From Draconibacterium orientale (GTDB lineage: Bacteria; Bacteroidota; Bacteroidia; Bacteroidales; JAIFNL01), in NCBI GenBank assembly GCA_022729915.1, contig DZBP01000009.1, positions 1 through 41,334 on the forward strand: a stretch of 41,334 bases of DNA. The letters are read 5' to 3'. Below, in pieces: positions 1 through 9,878 of the stretch (position 1 is the first letter of the stretch; every line of letters starts with the position of its first letter). The notes under the pieces are model-generated. The model saw nothing but the letters and a program-made list of their open reading frames with translations. It was not told where the DNA came from and made no database searches. The position numbers and the translations under genes were made by a program.

Positions 1-55
1 TTTTGTTGTTTTATTGCGATTTTTTTATTTAATATTTTTGTCCAAAGTCTAATAT

Positions 56-928
56 TTAAAGGCTCGCTAAAAAATTATTCAAATTAGAATCTGAAGCAAC
101 ATTTAATTTCTTTCGCAAGCGACTGCGAGCTGTTTTAACGCTATCTACCTGAATTGAAAGTATTTTGGCAATTTCTTTGGAGCTTAAATTCAACCGAAGC
201 AAAATGCTTAATTTTTGTTCTGTTGGCGAAATGTCGCTGCAAATTTCGAGCAATTTTTTTGAAAATTGTGGATGAACTTTTTCAAAGCGTAATTTGAAAT
301 CGTCCCAAATGCTTATATCAACTTTCGATTTTAATTTTATAACAGCTTCATTAAAAAGTGCTTTTATTTTGTTGCTACTCAACCCATTAAAACTGTCTTT
401 TAATTCATCTACTATTTTAATTATTTCGGTATTTTGTTTAGCCATAAAAAGCGTATTGCTAGCAAGCTCTCTATCTTTAAATTCAATGGTTTCGTTTAGT
501 AAGCGGTTTATTTCTTGCTCATTTCTAAGCTTTTCTCTGTAAATGTCTATGAATTGTAACATTGACCTTACTCTTGCATTAAATTCAATTCTATCTACTG
601 GTTTGCGCATAAAATCGATAGCTCCAGTTTCTAGCGCCTCTTTTAAGTGCATAGAACTGGTCATCATTCCTGTAATGATAATTATTGCTATGTCGCTGGT
701 TTCTTTATTGTTACGCAAGCTTTTTATAACATCAATTCCTGAAATATCTGGCATTTCCCAATCTAGTAAAATTAAATCGGGTTTTTTCTTTTTAATAATT
801 TCGAGCGCCATTTTGCCACTATTGGCTTGCAAAATCTCATAATTCTGATTGGCTTCTATTAAAAATTCAATATGAATTTTCAAATTGAAAATCTCATCAT
901 CAACTACTAAAATTATATTATTTTTCAT
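56..928 (-). CDS. Response regulator: N-terminal receiver, coiled linker, C-terminal LuxR-type HTH
   Basis: VVDDE, DLILLDWEMPDISG and FMRKP receiver motifs; C-terminal SPTEQKLSILLRLNLSSKEIAKILSIQVDSVKTARSRLRKKL is LuxR-like HTH. Confidence 0.88.
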   Translation of the reverse strand: MKNNIILVVDDEIFNLKIHIEFLIEANQNYEILQANSGKMALEIIKKKKPDLILLDWEMPDISGIDVIKSLRNNKETSDIAIIIITGMMTSSMHLKEALETGAIDFMRKPVDRIEFNARVRSMLQFIDIYREKLRNEQEINRLLNETIEFKDRELASNTLFMAKQNTEIIKIVDELKDSFNGLSSNKIKALFNEAVIKLKSKVDISIWDDFKLRFEKVHPQFSKKLLEICSDISPTEQKLSILLRLNLSSKEIAKILSIQVDSVKTARSRLRKKLNVASDSNLNNFLASL

Positions 929-945
929 CGAATCTAAAATATTAT

Positions 946-1725
946 TTATATTTGAATATTCGTTTGTTTTTTACATAGATAAATTTTTTCGGTAGTATCA
1001 AGTCTAAAATAATCAGATTTTTCTAATCCTATTTCAGTAACCAAATCTATTGTTTCTACATTAAAACCTCCTTTTTCGAGCCGCTCGGCAAAGTCTAAAC
1101 CATGAAGCCTCAAATGGTCGTATTGTCCAAAATGCTTTTCTCTTTCTGAGGCTGTAACGATTGTGTTGTCTTCGTAAGTAGTTGATTTATTTATGTCTAA
1201 AGGAACTTGCATAATCGCCCATCCTCCATTTTTTAGAATTCTAAAAACTTCGGTAATCGCTTTATGCTCGTCAGGAATGTGTTCAAGCACATGATTTGCA
1301 AAAACCACATCAAATTCATTTTCTTTGAAAGGAATATTTTGGATATCTAGTTTTACATCGGCAATTGGTGATACCAAATCAGCTGTAATGTACTCTAAAT
1401 TAGACATATTCTTAAATTTCTTCAAAAATGGCTGCTCGGGTGCAATGTGCAAGAGTTTTATTTTTCGTTCAAAAAAGTCTGTTTTTTCTTTCAAAAAAAG
1501 CCAAAGCAATCGATGTCTTTCGAGGGATAAACAACTAGGACACAGTCTGTTATCAATTCCTTTGTTTCCATAGGGCAACATTTTTCTAAATTCATTTTGG
1601 CAAACCGGACATTTGTATTTTTTACCTTTATAAAATATACTTACTAATTTGCTAAATAAAAAGCTGAATTTAATTAAAATGGGTCGGGGTATTTTTCTTA
1701 CCAAAAATGTTATTATTTTTTGCAT
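946..1725 (-). CDS. Class I SAM-dependent methyltransferase with N-terminal CPVC/CPSC zinc-ribbon-like motif
   Basis: YKCPVCQNEF...LCPSCLSLERHR followed by Methyltransf_11-like FKENEFDVVFANHVLEHIPDEHKAITEVFRILKNGGWAIMQVP. Confidence 0.85.
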   Translation of the reverse strand: MQKIITFLVRKIPRPILIKFSFLFSKLVSIFYKGKKYKCPVCQNEFRKMLPYGNKGIDNRLCPSCLSLERHRLLWLFLKEKTDFFERKIKLLHIAPEQPFLKKFKNMSNLEYITADLVSPIADVKLDIQNIPFKENEFDVVFANHVLEHIPDEHKAITEVFRILKNGGWAIMQVPLDINKSTTYEDNTIVTASEREKHFGQYDHLRLHGLDFAERLEKGGFNVETIDLVTEIGLEKSDYFRLDTTEKIYLCKKQTNIQI

Positions 1726-2477
1726 TTTTTTAACTTACTTTGTTGTTCCAATTTTGTATATTTAAGAAAAGTTTCGTGTGCTGATATTATGCTTATTACA
1801 AAGCCATAATATCCATCGAGTAATCCAGCTTTAAAGAAATAATTCCGCAAGAATTTCCAAAATGGCTTAAGTAAAATTTGGATTATGCTTGTTTTTTTTC
1901 CTTTCTCAAAAAGCATTTTTGCACTCAAATTACTAAATTTGTTGGATTGTAAAACGTGTTCTTCAATTGTATAATATGAATAATGTAACAAATTCCCATA
2001 CAGTAATTTAACGGGAGTACTACTTTCAAAAATAAGAGTTTCGTGTATTTCGCCTTGCCAAAGTGCAGTCTTGTTTTTCCATAGCCTTAATTTTGTATCG
2101 GGATACCAGCCTCCGTGCTTTATCCATTTGCCACAATAATTATTTAACCTATGCATTTCAAAAGCATTATTTGAAAAATCATTACCTTTCAGATTTTTAA
2201 TAGAAATTATTAATTCCTCAGAAAGTGCTTCGTCGGCATCTATCGAAAAAATATAATCGTAAAGTGCGAAAGAGTTTGCATAATTTTTTTGTAATGAGTA
2301 ATTTACAAATTTATTTTCATAAAATCGGCAAGAGAACTTATTGCATATTTCTTTTGTTTTATCTGTCGAAAAAGAATCTACTACAATTATCTCATCGGCT
2401 ACTTCTTTTATTGATTTTAAGCATCGCTCAATATTTTTTTCTTCATTAAAAGTAATAATTATAAAGGATATTTTCAT
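1713..2477 (-). CDS. Glycosyltransferase family 2 (WaaE/KdtX-like)
   Basis: MKISFIIITFNEEKNIERCLKSIKEVADEIIVVDSFSTDKTKEI...DYIFSIDADEALSEEL. Confidence 0.9.
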   Translation of the reverse strand: MKISFIIITFNEEKNIERCLKSIKEVADEIIVVDSFSTDKTKEICNKFSCRFYENKFVNYSLQKNYANSFALYDYIFSIDADEALSEELIISIKNLKGNDFSNNAFEMHRLNNYCGKWIKHGGWYPDTKLRLWKNKTALWQGEIHETLIFESSTPVKLLYGNLLHYSYYTIEEHVLQSNKFSNLSAKMLFEKGKKTSIIQILLKPFWKFLRNYFFKAGLLDGYYGFVISIISAHETFLKYTKLEQQSKLKKCKK

Positions 2478-2489
2478 TTTAGACGTATT

Positions 2490-3383
2490 TTAATTAGATA
2501 AAAATAGTTTTATTTTATCAAAAAACAATTTTTTTTTCAGACGAAAGTTCATTTCAGGGTTTTTTAATTCACCGTCAAAAGGTTTTCCCATTCGAAGGTA
2601 ATATTTATAAAAGGTTGAACTAGTTATTCCCCATTTTTTTAAAAATTGCTTGCGTCCATTGTTCTTTACTACTTTTTTTGTCGATTTCGACATAAAGTGA
2701 TATACTCTACTTTTTCCAATTATTTTGAAATAGCGAACACCTAACTGCCACATCTTCATTGAAATATCTGGATCAGAATACATTCCGGGTGAGAATTCAA
2801 TGCTAAACCCACCAATTAAGTTCCACATTTTGCGATGCATTACAGAAGGTGGCCAAGAACTTCCATTTTTATCATGAATTTCAATTTTTTCAAATTTTTC
2901 GAGAAACTCTTTTTCGTTAAAAGTTTCAGGTGAACGACCAAAATCATAAGGAGCTGAAACTGATTTATTTCCAGTTGCAACAGGTTCTATCAATGACGCA
3001 GATAAATAAAAATAGGGTGTGGAAATAGTATCAATTTCATCTTTTATATGTTTATCCCAATCGGGGCAAACATACATATCATCGTACATGTAAACCACAT
3101 AATCTGTTTCGGCAAGTGAAAAAGCCGCATTTACAGCTGCGCAAATACCTACATTTTGAGATGATAATGTGTGTTTAATTCCCTTATTTTCAAGCCATTG
3201 TTTGGTGTTGTCAGCATTTTCATTTACATGTACAATGATTTCATGTTCGTATTTTGAGTTTTTCTCAATGGAACGAATACAAAATTGCAATAATTCCAAG
3301 TTGTTCCACGTAGGAATTAGGATTGAAAATACCGGTTTTTTTAATTGTTTGTATGTGAAGAATTTAATCATAAATACTTTCAA
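2490..3383 (-). CDS. Glycosyltransferase family 2
   Basis: FSILIPTWNNLELLQFCIRSIEKNSKYEHEIIVHVNE...YVVYMYDDMYVCPDWD. Confidence 0.88.
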   Translation of the reverse strand: MKVFMIKFFTYKQLKKPVFSILIPTWNNLELLQFCIRSIEKNSKYEHEIIVHVNENADNTKQWLENKGIKHTLSSQNVGICAAVNAAFSLAETDYVVYMYDDMYVCPDWDKHIKDEIDTISTPYFYLSASLIEPVATGNKSVSAPYDFGRSPETFNEKEFLEKFEKIEIHDKNGSSWPPSVMHRKMWNLIGGFSIEFSPGMYSDPDISMKMWQLGVRYFKIIGKSRVYHFMSKSTKKVVKNNGRKQFLKKWGITSSTFYKYYLRMGKPFDGELKNPEMNFRLKKKLFFDKIKLFLSN

Positions 3384-3559
3384 TCATTTCTAGTTTAAAC
3401 TTGTAAATCTCTTTTTCTAAATTTGGAATAAATATTATAAAAAAATACATTAAAATTAAAATATTTATATGAATTAATATAAAATATACTACTTATTTTG
3501 CATGACATATTTTTTGCAAAGTTAATTTAATTTCGAGTAAAACCAAAATATATTTTTTT

Positions 3560-4819
3560 TCAATTAGCGTAAATAAATTCTTCTTTATCACTATTTATAA
3601 ACAAAAAAGCAAAGAAAAATGAGAAAAAAACAACACCATGCTGCCTCATTAACATTGACTCAAACAGAAAATTTATGGAAGTAATAATTAGAAATGCGAT
3701 TCCTATTAAGTTTTTTTCTTTAAGAGAATATAAAAAACTAATAAAGAAAATTGCAAAAATACTTATAAAACCCAAAATGCCTAAGCTTGAAAATGCCATT
3801 AAAAACTGATTATGAGCACCAAATTTACTATGTACTCCAGCATCAAAATGAGTAATTTTATATTTATTTACAATTTCAAAACTATAATCACCTATTCCTG
3901 TTCCCCAAAAGAAATTTTCTTCAATTAATTCAAAATGAGATTGCCAAATTAATATGCGAACATCGGTTTTTTCGTCATTTTCACTTTTTTTTATATTTAT
4001 TTTTCTTTCGCTTAGTAGTGTTTGCACTCGCTTGCTATTGAATATAAAAAAAGAGAGTGATATAAAAATTACCGTGCCAATAACACTAAATTTAATTTTT
4101 TTTGTTTTTACAATTAGATAGATTAAAGATAAAAAGGAAATGAAAAATAATGCTAAAAAACCAGCTTTTGACGAATATAAATAAATAATTGTTAAATATA
4201 TAAAAATAAGTAATAGCCATTTTTTGCTTTCGTTGTGTTTGAAAACTATTAATAAAATACTTACTATGGAAAAAAGTGAAAAAAGTGAGGCGTAGCTTGG
4301 GTGGATAAAGTGAGAAAGTTCGGTGTAAAAATAAAATGATAATATACTTTCGCAATGTATGCAATTGATTGGAAATGGTTCTTTAATGATATATGCCCGA
4401 TAAGTAGCTATGGCAATTTGAATGGAAAATGAAAATAAAGTTCCTAAAATATGTGATTTTAGAATATTTATTTGGTGTTTTTTTTTTAATGTAGGTGATA
4501 AAATAGTAATAATAGGAAAAATAATTATAGACAAAATAGTTTCTAATTCTTTTAACCCATTTAATACATTTGAACTCCACAAAAGGCTTAGTGCTGAATA
4601 TAAAAAATAGGAAATAATGGTAAAAAATAGAATTTTATGATTGTTCTTTTTATAATTAATGCTTGAAAAGTTAAAAAGACTAAAAAAAAATAAAAGCAAA
4701 ATTAAAGGAGGCATAATTTGCCGATAAGATGAAATAAAAAACGCAATGAGAAGTAGTAAAAAGTAATTTATTTGGTATTTTTTAATAAAATATTGAATAT
4801 TTGATATACTTGTATTCAT
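3560..4819 (-). CDS. O-antigen ligase/polymerase-like multi-spanning membrane protein
   Basis: Multiple hydrophobic segments; Wzy_C-like region DVRILIWQSHFELIEENFFWGTGIGDY...HNQFLMAFSSLGILG. Confidence 0.85.
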   Translation of the reverse strand: MNTSISNIQYFIKKYQINYFLLLLIAFFISSYRQIMPPLILLLFFFSLFNFSSINYKKNNHKILFFTIISYFLYSALSLLWSSNVLNGLKELETILSIIIFPIITILSPTLKKKHQINILKSHILGTLFSFSIQIAIATYRAYIIKEPFPINCIHCESILSFYFYTELSHFIHPSYASLFSLFSIVSILLIVFKHNESKKWLLLIFIYLTIIYLYSSKAGFLALFFISFLSLIYLIVKTKKIKFSVIGTVIFISLSFFIFNSKRVQTLLSERKINIKKSENDEKTDVRILIWQSHFELIEENFFWGTGIGDYSFEIVNKYKITHFDAGVHSKFGAHNQFLMAFSSLGILGFISIFAIFFISFLYSLKEKNLIGIAFLIITSINFLFESMLMRQHGVVFFSFFFAFLFINSDKEEFIYAN

Positions 4820-5028
4820 GTTTTTTGTTGCTTGTAAGTTTTTGGGTTAAATAAATTTGTGAAATAGTGCCAAAAAAAAACTCGGAATTATCTATAAATT
4901 TAATATAACTCTTTGTTTTAGAGATAATTAAGAGTTTTCTTTCAAATGCTAAATAATTGAAATACCATTTATTTAGACTACAAAATTAAAAAAGAAATTC
5001 ATTTTATTATTTCTTTTTAAAAAGTTTT

Positions 5029-5036
5029 TATTTTTG
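5029..5036 (+). promoter_or_regulatory. Putative Bacteroidota -7 element (TATTTTTG) upstream of the lipid A acyltransferase gene
   Basis: Matches TAnnTTTG consensus 24 bp upstream of the ATG at 5061; -33 element not clear. Confidence 0.4.
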
Positions 5037-5060
5037 TGGATATTTTTTTAAAAAAAAGCT

Positions 5061-5933
5061 ATGCAAAAAACAGGTTATCTATTTTTCCGTTTTTTTATTT
5101 TTTTCTTTAAAATTATGCCCTTTTGGGCATTGTATCTATTTTCTGATTTTATGTATTTTTTCTTATATAAAGTTGTTAAATATCGAGTGAAAATTGTAAG
5201 GGAAAATTTAAATAGAGTTTTTCGAAATAAAAGCGATAAGGAGAGGCATGAAATAGAGCGTAAGTTTTATGAAAATTTGGCTATGATAACTGTGGAAAGT
5301 CTAAAGGGACTTTCTATGTCGCCAACTCAAATGCAAAAACGTTATGTCATTAAAAATAAGGAAGTTGCTGATAAATATTTTGAACAAGGCAAAAGTGTGA
5401 TAGTTTTAGCAGCTCACTACGCTAACTGGGAATGGGCTGTAGATGCAGTCAAAGTTTTTAAGCATCATATTATTGGTTTTTATAAACCATTAACTAACAA
5501 ATATATAGATAAATATATCAGAGAAAAACGCTCTGACGAAGGTGTTGAATTAGCTCCAATTGAATTGACTCGTTTTACGTTTCAAAAACCAAAAGAAAAG
5601 CCAAGTATGTATGTTTTGATAGCTGACCAAAATCCTTCAAATACGGATAGGGCTATTTGGGTTAATTTTCTTGGATACGATACAGCTTGCTTGCACGGTC
5701 CTGAGTATTACGTGAAATATACAAAAATGCCTGTTTTATATTTTAATAATCAAAGAGTTAAAAAGGGTTACTATACTTTAGAAATTATTGATTTGGGCGA
5801 AGAATTTCACCTTTTACAGCAAGGAGAAATTACCGAGATTTATATGAAAACGCTTGAGGAAATTATTTTGAAAAAACCTGAAGATTGGCTTTGGTCTCAC
5901 AAACGTTGGAAACATACACGAATAAAAGAATAA
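5061..5933 (+). CDS. Lysophospholipid/lipid A acyltransferase (LpxL/HtrB family)
   Basis: VIVLAAHYANWEWA (HX4D/E-like) and LIADQNPSN...WVNFLGYDTACLHGPEYYV, typical of LpxL/HtrB. Confidence 0.9.
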   Translation: MQKTGYLFFRFFIFFFKIMPFWALYLFSDFMYFFLYKVVKYRVKIVRENLNRVFRNKSDKERHEIERKFYENLAMITVESLKGLSMSPTQMQKRYVIKNKEVADKYFEQGKSVIVLAAHYANWEWAVDAVKVFKHHIIGFYKPLTNKYIDKYIREKRSDEGVELAPIELTRFTFQKPKEKPSMYVLIADQNPSNTDRAIWVNFLGYDTACLHGPEYYVKYTKMPVLYFNNQRVKKGYYTLEIIDLGEEFHLLQQGEITEIYMKTLEEIILKKPEDWLWSHKRWKHTRIKE

Positions 5934-5969
5934 TAGGGTTTATTTCCATAGAAAATATGCCTTTTATTT

Positions 5970-8900
5970 TTATCTGACAAGAGAAATATTTCCTTTTAAA
6001 ATTTCTGAATTTTTGGTTAATTTTATTCGATACCAGTAGGCTCCCATGGGCATTGGTTTGTTGTTGAAATTTCCGTTCCAACCAATTTCACCTGAATTAT
6101 AGCGTGTTATACTATTTCCATTTCTATCGTAAATTTGAACCCACGCATCGGGATAAAGCTCAAGGTGTTGAATTTCCCAAGTATCGTTAATTCCATCATC
6201 GTTTGGCGTAAAAGCTGAAGGGATAACAATGCACATATTACTCGATGCAATAATCTCAATATCAGTAGTCAAAATGCAATTATTTTCATCTTTGGCGGTT
6301 AATGAGTGCATTCCGGCAGCCAAATTTTGAAATAAACCATCAGTTTGTTCTACGGAATTATCTAATTTATAGCTAATTATACCAGTTCCGCCAGTAGCTT
6401 TGGCTAAAATTTCGCCGGTATTTATTCGGTCGCAATTCAAATCTACTTTTTTTATTTCATTGAATATTAGCTTATTAGGCTCAATGATTGGTACAATAGT
6501 GGGAGTCGTTCGGCAATTGTTTCCATCTTTAGCTACCACAGAGTAGTTTCCTTTTTGTAAAAAGCTAAATATGTTTGATGTACTGAAATTTAGAGCATTA
6601 TCTATTGAAAATGAATAATTTCCTACGCCACCATGTGCTTGCAGTTTTATTTCACCATCATCTTCACCGAAGCACGAAATGTTGTTTTTTTGAAATTCAA
6701 ATAGGAGTTGTTCTGGTTGTGTTAACCGAATGGAACTATCTATTTCACAGTTGTTTGCATCTCTTACTAAAAGTTGGTAATTATTCGCTTTTTGATTTAG
6801 AAATACTGAGTTTGATTGAAAATTTTCGCCATTATTTATAGAATAGAGTAGAGGAGTAGTACCTCCAACAGCTTTAATATCAATGCTTCCATCGCTGAAA
6901 TTAAAACAACTAGTTACGTTTTTTATTTCAATTTTTTCAAATTCCAACTTGTCTGGTTGCAGTATTTCTAACGTTGTAGAAATTTTACAATTGTTTGTAT
7001 CTTTGGAAGTTACAAAGTATTCTCCTGCTTGGAGGTTTTCAAATATTCCTGAATTTTGATAAACAGAGTTGTTGTTGAGAGCATAGCTTTTGTTACCACT
7101 TCCGCCAATTGCAATTACTTCAATTTTACCATTTTTATCGCCAAAACAGCCATTTATATTGGTCATTTCTTTTGTGGAAAAGCTTAGCTTTTGAGGCTCA
7201 ACAATACTTAAAAAAAGTGATTTTTGGCAATTGTTTTTATCTTTGATAATTGCTGGATAATTATTGGCATTTAGTTGTTTAAAAGTGCTATCTTCTTGAA
7301 AAGTATTTCCGTTATCAATAGAAAAATAATAAGGCTTTGTGCCTCCTTTTACACTAAACTCAATTTTTCCCGAAAAATCATTGAAGCAGCGCAGGTTTTC
7401 TGTATTTTTGGTAACATTTAGCACTTGAGGCGCAATAATAGTTATGTTTTTTGACTTAAAACAATTATTTGCGTCTAAAATTTTTAGTGTATAATTGCCA
7501 ACTATTAAGTTAGAAAAAAGGCTTTCTGTCTGATAATTAATCCCATTATTTATTGAAAAGCGATAGGGAGTTTTACCACCTGAGGTATTAAATTTAATTG
7601 AAACATCGTTTGAATTATTGCAGCCTGAATTAATTTCTTCATTCATAGTCAATTCATTAGGTTCAATTATTTCAATTACTTTTAGTTTTTTACAATTCTT
7701 TTGATCTTTTACTATGAAATTGTAAATTCCTTTTGAAAGCCCAATAAAAGCAGTAACTTCTTGATAATTAGTACCATTATTACTTGAAAACTGAAAAGGC
7801 GGAAAACTTCCATAAACAAAAAAATTGACTGTTCCATTCATTTCACCAAAGCATTTAATATCTTGTTTTGTGTAATTAACGTCAAAAATTGGCTCTTTAA
7901 GCGTAGCAGAAGCTGTTTGCTTGCACAGATTTTCATCTTGAATAATGATTGGATAATATCCGGCTTTTAAATTTTCAAAAGTTGGCTCGTTTTGAAAATT
8001 TTCGCCAGAAGTAATCGAGTAAAAAAGAGTTCCAGTTCCACCTTCACCGGAAATTGAAATTTTACCCGTTGAATCGCCGTTACACGTAAGATTTTCGGTT
8101 AGAATGGAATTTACTAAAATTGCATTAGGTTCAGTAATAGAGATAGTTAAACTCTTCGAGCAGCTGTTTTTATCTTGCACAATGGCTTGATAATTTTTAG
8201 CAGTTAAATTTACAAAACTAGTTGTTGTTAGATAATTTACACCCGAATTGATTGAATATCTGTAAGTTCCTGCACCTCCTGTTGCGTAAAGTGTTATGGT
8301 TGCATCGTTTAACCCATTGCAGGTTACATTTGAATGAATTTCCGAAATTTTTAATTCATCTTCTTGAAATACAGAAATATAACGCGCTTCTGTACAACCA
8401 TTCGCATCTTTAACTTTAGCGATATATTCATTAGCCATCAAATTTTCGAAAATAGGATTCGTTACAAAATTTTCATTTTCGATTGAAAATTTTAACGGAT
8501 TTACTCCACCTTTGGCATAAAAAGTAATTTTACCGTCGTTTGAATTGAAACAACTTAAATCTTTGGTATGTATTGAATCGATAATTAATTTATCCGGTTG
8601 AAAAATCGAAAAGCTTTTTTCAGCAGTACAATTGTTAATATCCTTAACTTGAGCAGTATAATTTCCTGCTGCTATGTTTTCAAAAAGTTCGGTTTCGTTA
8701 AAATTTGTTCCGTCAATTGAAAAAGTATGAATTGCTGTTCCACCTGATGAAATAATTTCGGCAGAACCATTATTATCTGCAAAACAAGGAGCTACATTTT
8801 TAAGTATGATATTAGAAATGGTAATTTTTTCAGGTTCGTTAATGTTTAGCGCGAAAGATTTTTGACACCCATTTTTATCTTTTGCCACAACTTGGTAGTA

Positions 8901-9497
8901 CCCAGCATAAAGTTCTGAAAATAAGTTAGTTGAATAGAAATTAATTCCATTATTAATCGAAAATTCATAAGGTAAACTTCCGCCAGTTCCGGTGAGTAAA
9001 ATACTACCACTTTTATCACCAAAGCAACCTAATACATTTGTTTTTTGTCCAGTTAGCTTAAACTCTTCAGGTTGAGTTATTTCAATAGATAAAGAGGCTT
9101 CGTTATTGAGAGCATCTCGTACTTTTACAGTGTAATAACCTACATCAAGATTTAGAAAATCTCCGTTGCTTTGGCTTGATTGCCAATTGTTTATAGTGTA
9201 AACATAATCGGGAGTTCCACCTACAGCATACAGTTTAATGTAAGCATTTTTGTCGCCATAACAACCAGTTACATTTTTTACTATTCCTTCGAGTTTTAAT
9301 GCCTCATTTTCAATGGAAAAAATAGTATTGTGGATAAACAAAAAAAAGACAAAAAATAAAACTGTTGTTTTTATTTTACCCGAAAATTTATTTTTAAGGC
9401 AAACTAAAATAGGAGAATTGCACTTAAAATCTGAAGTTAAAAGCATATATTTTATGAAAATTTGAGTGTTAAATACCAATGTTTTTAAAATAAACAT
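5970..9497 (-). CDS. SprB-repeat surface protein with gliding-motility/T9SS type C-terminal domain
   Basis: 13 tandem ~78-80 aa modules (CFGDxxGxI...GGTxPYxFSINNGxNFQ...FxNLxAGNYxxxVKDxNNC...EPxxL), then IPSAFTPNDDGINDTWEIQHLELYPDAWVQIYDRNGN...GAYWYRI. ORF track starts at GTG 9515; ATG 9497 or 9446 is preferred because it avoids or reduces overlap with an intergenic repeat. Confidence 0.92.
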   Translation of the reverse strand: MFILKTLVFNTQIFIKYMLLTSDFKCNSPILVCLKNKFSGKIKTTVLFFVFFLFIHNTIFSIENEALKLEGIVKNVTGCYGDKNAYIKLYAVGGTPDYVYTINNWQSSQSNGDFLNLDVGYYTVKVRDALNNEASLSIEITQPEEFKLTGQKTNVLGCFGDKSGSILLTGTGGSLPYEFSINNGINFYSTNLFSELYAGYYQVVAKDKNGCQKSFALNINEPEKITISNIILKNVAPCFADNNGSAEIISSGGTAIHTFSIDGTNFNETELFENIAAGNYTAQVKDINNCTAEKSFSIFQPDKLIIDSIHTKDLSCFNSNDGKITFYAKGGVNPLKFSIENENFVTNPIFENLMANEYIAKVKDANGCTEARYISVFQEDELKISEIHSNVTCNGLNDATITLYATGGAGTYRYSINSGVNYLTTTSFVNLTAKNYQAIVQDKNSCSKSLTISITEPNAILVNSILTENLTCNGDSTGKISISGEGGTGTLFYSITSGENFQNEPTFENLKAGYYPIIIQDENLCKQTASATLKEPIFDVNYTKQDIKCFGEMNGTVNFFVYGSFPPFQFSSNNGTNYQEVTAFIGLSKGIYNFIVKDQKNCKKLKVIEIIEPNELTMNEEINSGCNNSNDVSIKFNTSGGKTPYRFSINNGINYQTESLFSNLIVGNYTLKILDANNCFKSKNITIIAPQVLNVTKNTENLRCFNDFSGKIEFSVKGGTKPYYFSIDNGNTFQEDSTFKQLNANNYPAIIKDKNNCQKSLFLSIVEPQKLSFSTKEMTNINGCFGDKNGKIEVIAIGGSGNKSYALNNNSVYQNSGIFENLQAGEYFVTSKDTNNCKISTTLEILQPDKLEFEKIEIKNVTSCFNFSDGSIDIKAVGGTTPLLYSINNGENFQSNSVFLNQKANNYQLLVRDANNCEIDSSIRLTQPEQLLFEFQKNNISCFGEDDGEIKLQAHGGVGNYSFSIDNALNFSTSNIFSFLQKGNYSVVAKDGNNCRTTPTIVPIIEPNKLIFNEIKKVDLNCDRINTGEILAKATGGTGIISYKLDNSVEQTDGLFQNLAAGMHSLTAKDENNCILTTDIEIIASSNMCIVIPSAFTPNDDGINDTWEIQHLELYPDAWVQIYDRNGNSITRYNSGEIGWNGNFNNKPMPMGAYWYRIKLTKNSEILKGNISLVR

Positions 9498-9508
9498 TTT
9501 TTTTGTTA

Positions 9509-9612
9509 TAAGCACTAAGACAAAATAAATTGCATATTTCGTTTTGCCAAGTGCTTAAAATTTATTTGATTACAAAAAAGTTTGCTCCAATTAAAAAAAG
9601 CACTGGTGCTTA
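9509..9612 (+). repeat. Repeat family 1 copy A (104 bp, TAAG...CTTA ends)
   Basis: taagcactaagac...ttttgccaagtgcttaaaatttatttgattacaaaaaagtttgctccaattaaaaaaagcactggtgctta; matches copies C-F. Confidence 0.9.
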
Positions 9613-9705
9613 AAATAATTTTAGAAGTGATCATCAAAATTAATTTCTTCATTAATTTATGTTTCTTTCTTTACAACTTTTTATTCCTCAAAAAAAATTA
9701 AAACT

Positions 9706-9808
9706 TAAGCAAAGGTGCCATTTTATTTTGAGTTATCTTTTTGTAATCAATTATATTCGATTCATTACTGATTAAGAAATATAATAGAATTTTCGAACAT
9801 CTAAAATG
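9706..9808 (-). repeat. Repeat family 1 copy B (degenerate)
   Basis: Reverse complement contains aattgattacaaaaagataactcaaaataaaatggcacctttgctta, matching the 3' half of the family; 5' half strongly diverged, so the outer boundary is approximate. Confidence 0.65.
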
Positions 9809-9878
9809 AGTATAATTTCTGAAAATTACAAAATTTCAGAAATTAAAAATTTTATTTTTTTTTGAAATTTGAATAAAT

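Noticed and set aside
294-842. Plus-strand ORFs opposite the first response regulator
   Set aside because: Antisense to clear receiver-domain coding sequence.
4906-4940. aactctt...aagagtt inverted repeat upstream of the acyltransferase gene
   Set aside because: Seven-bp stem with a long AT-rich loop; expected by chance in this composition and no clear T-tract.
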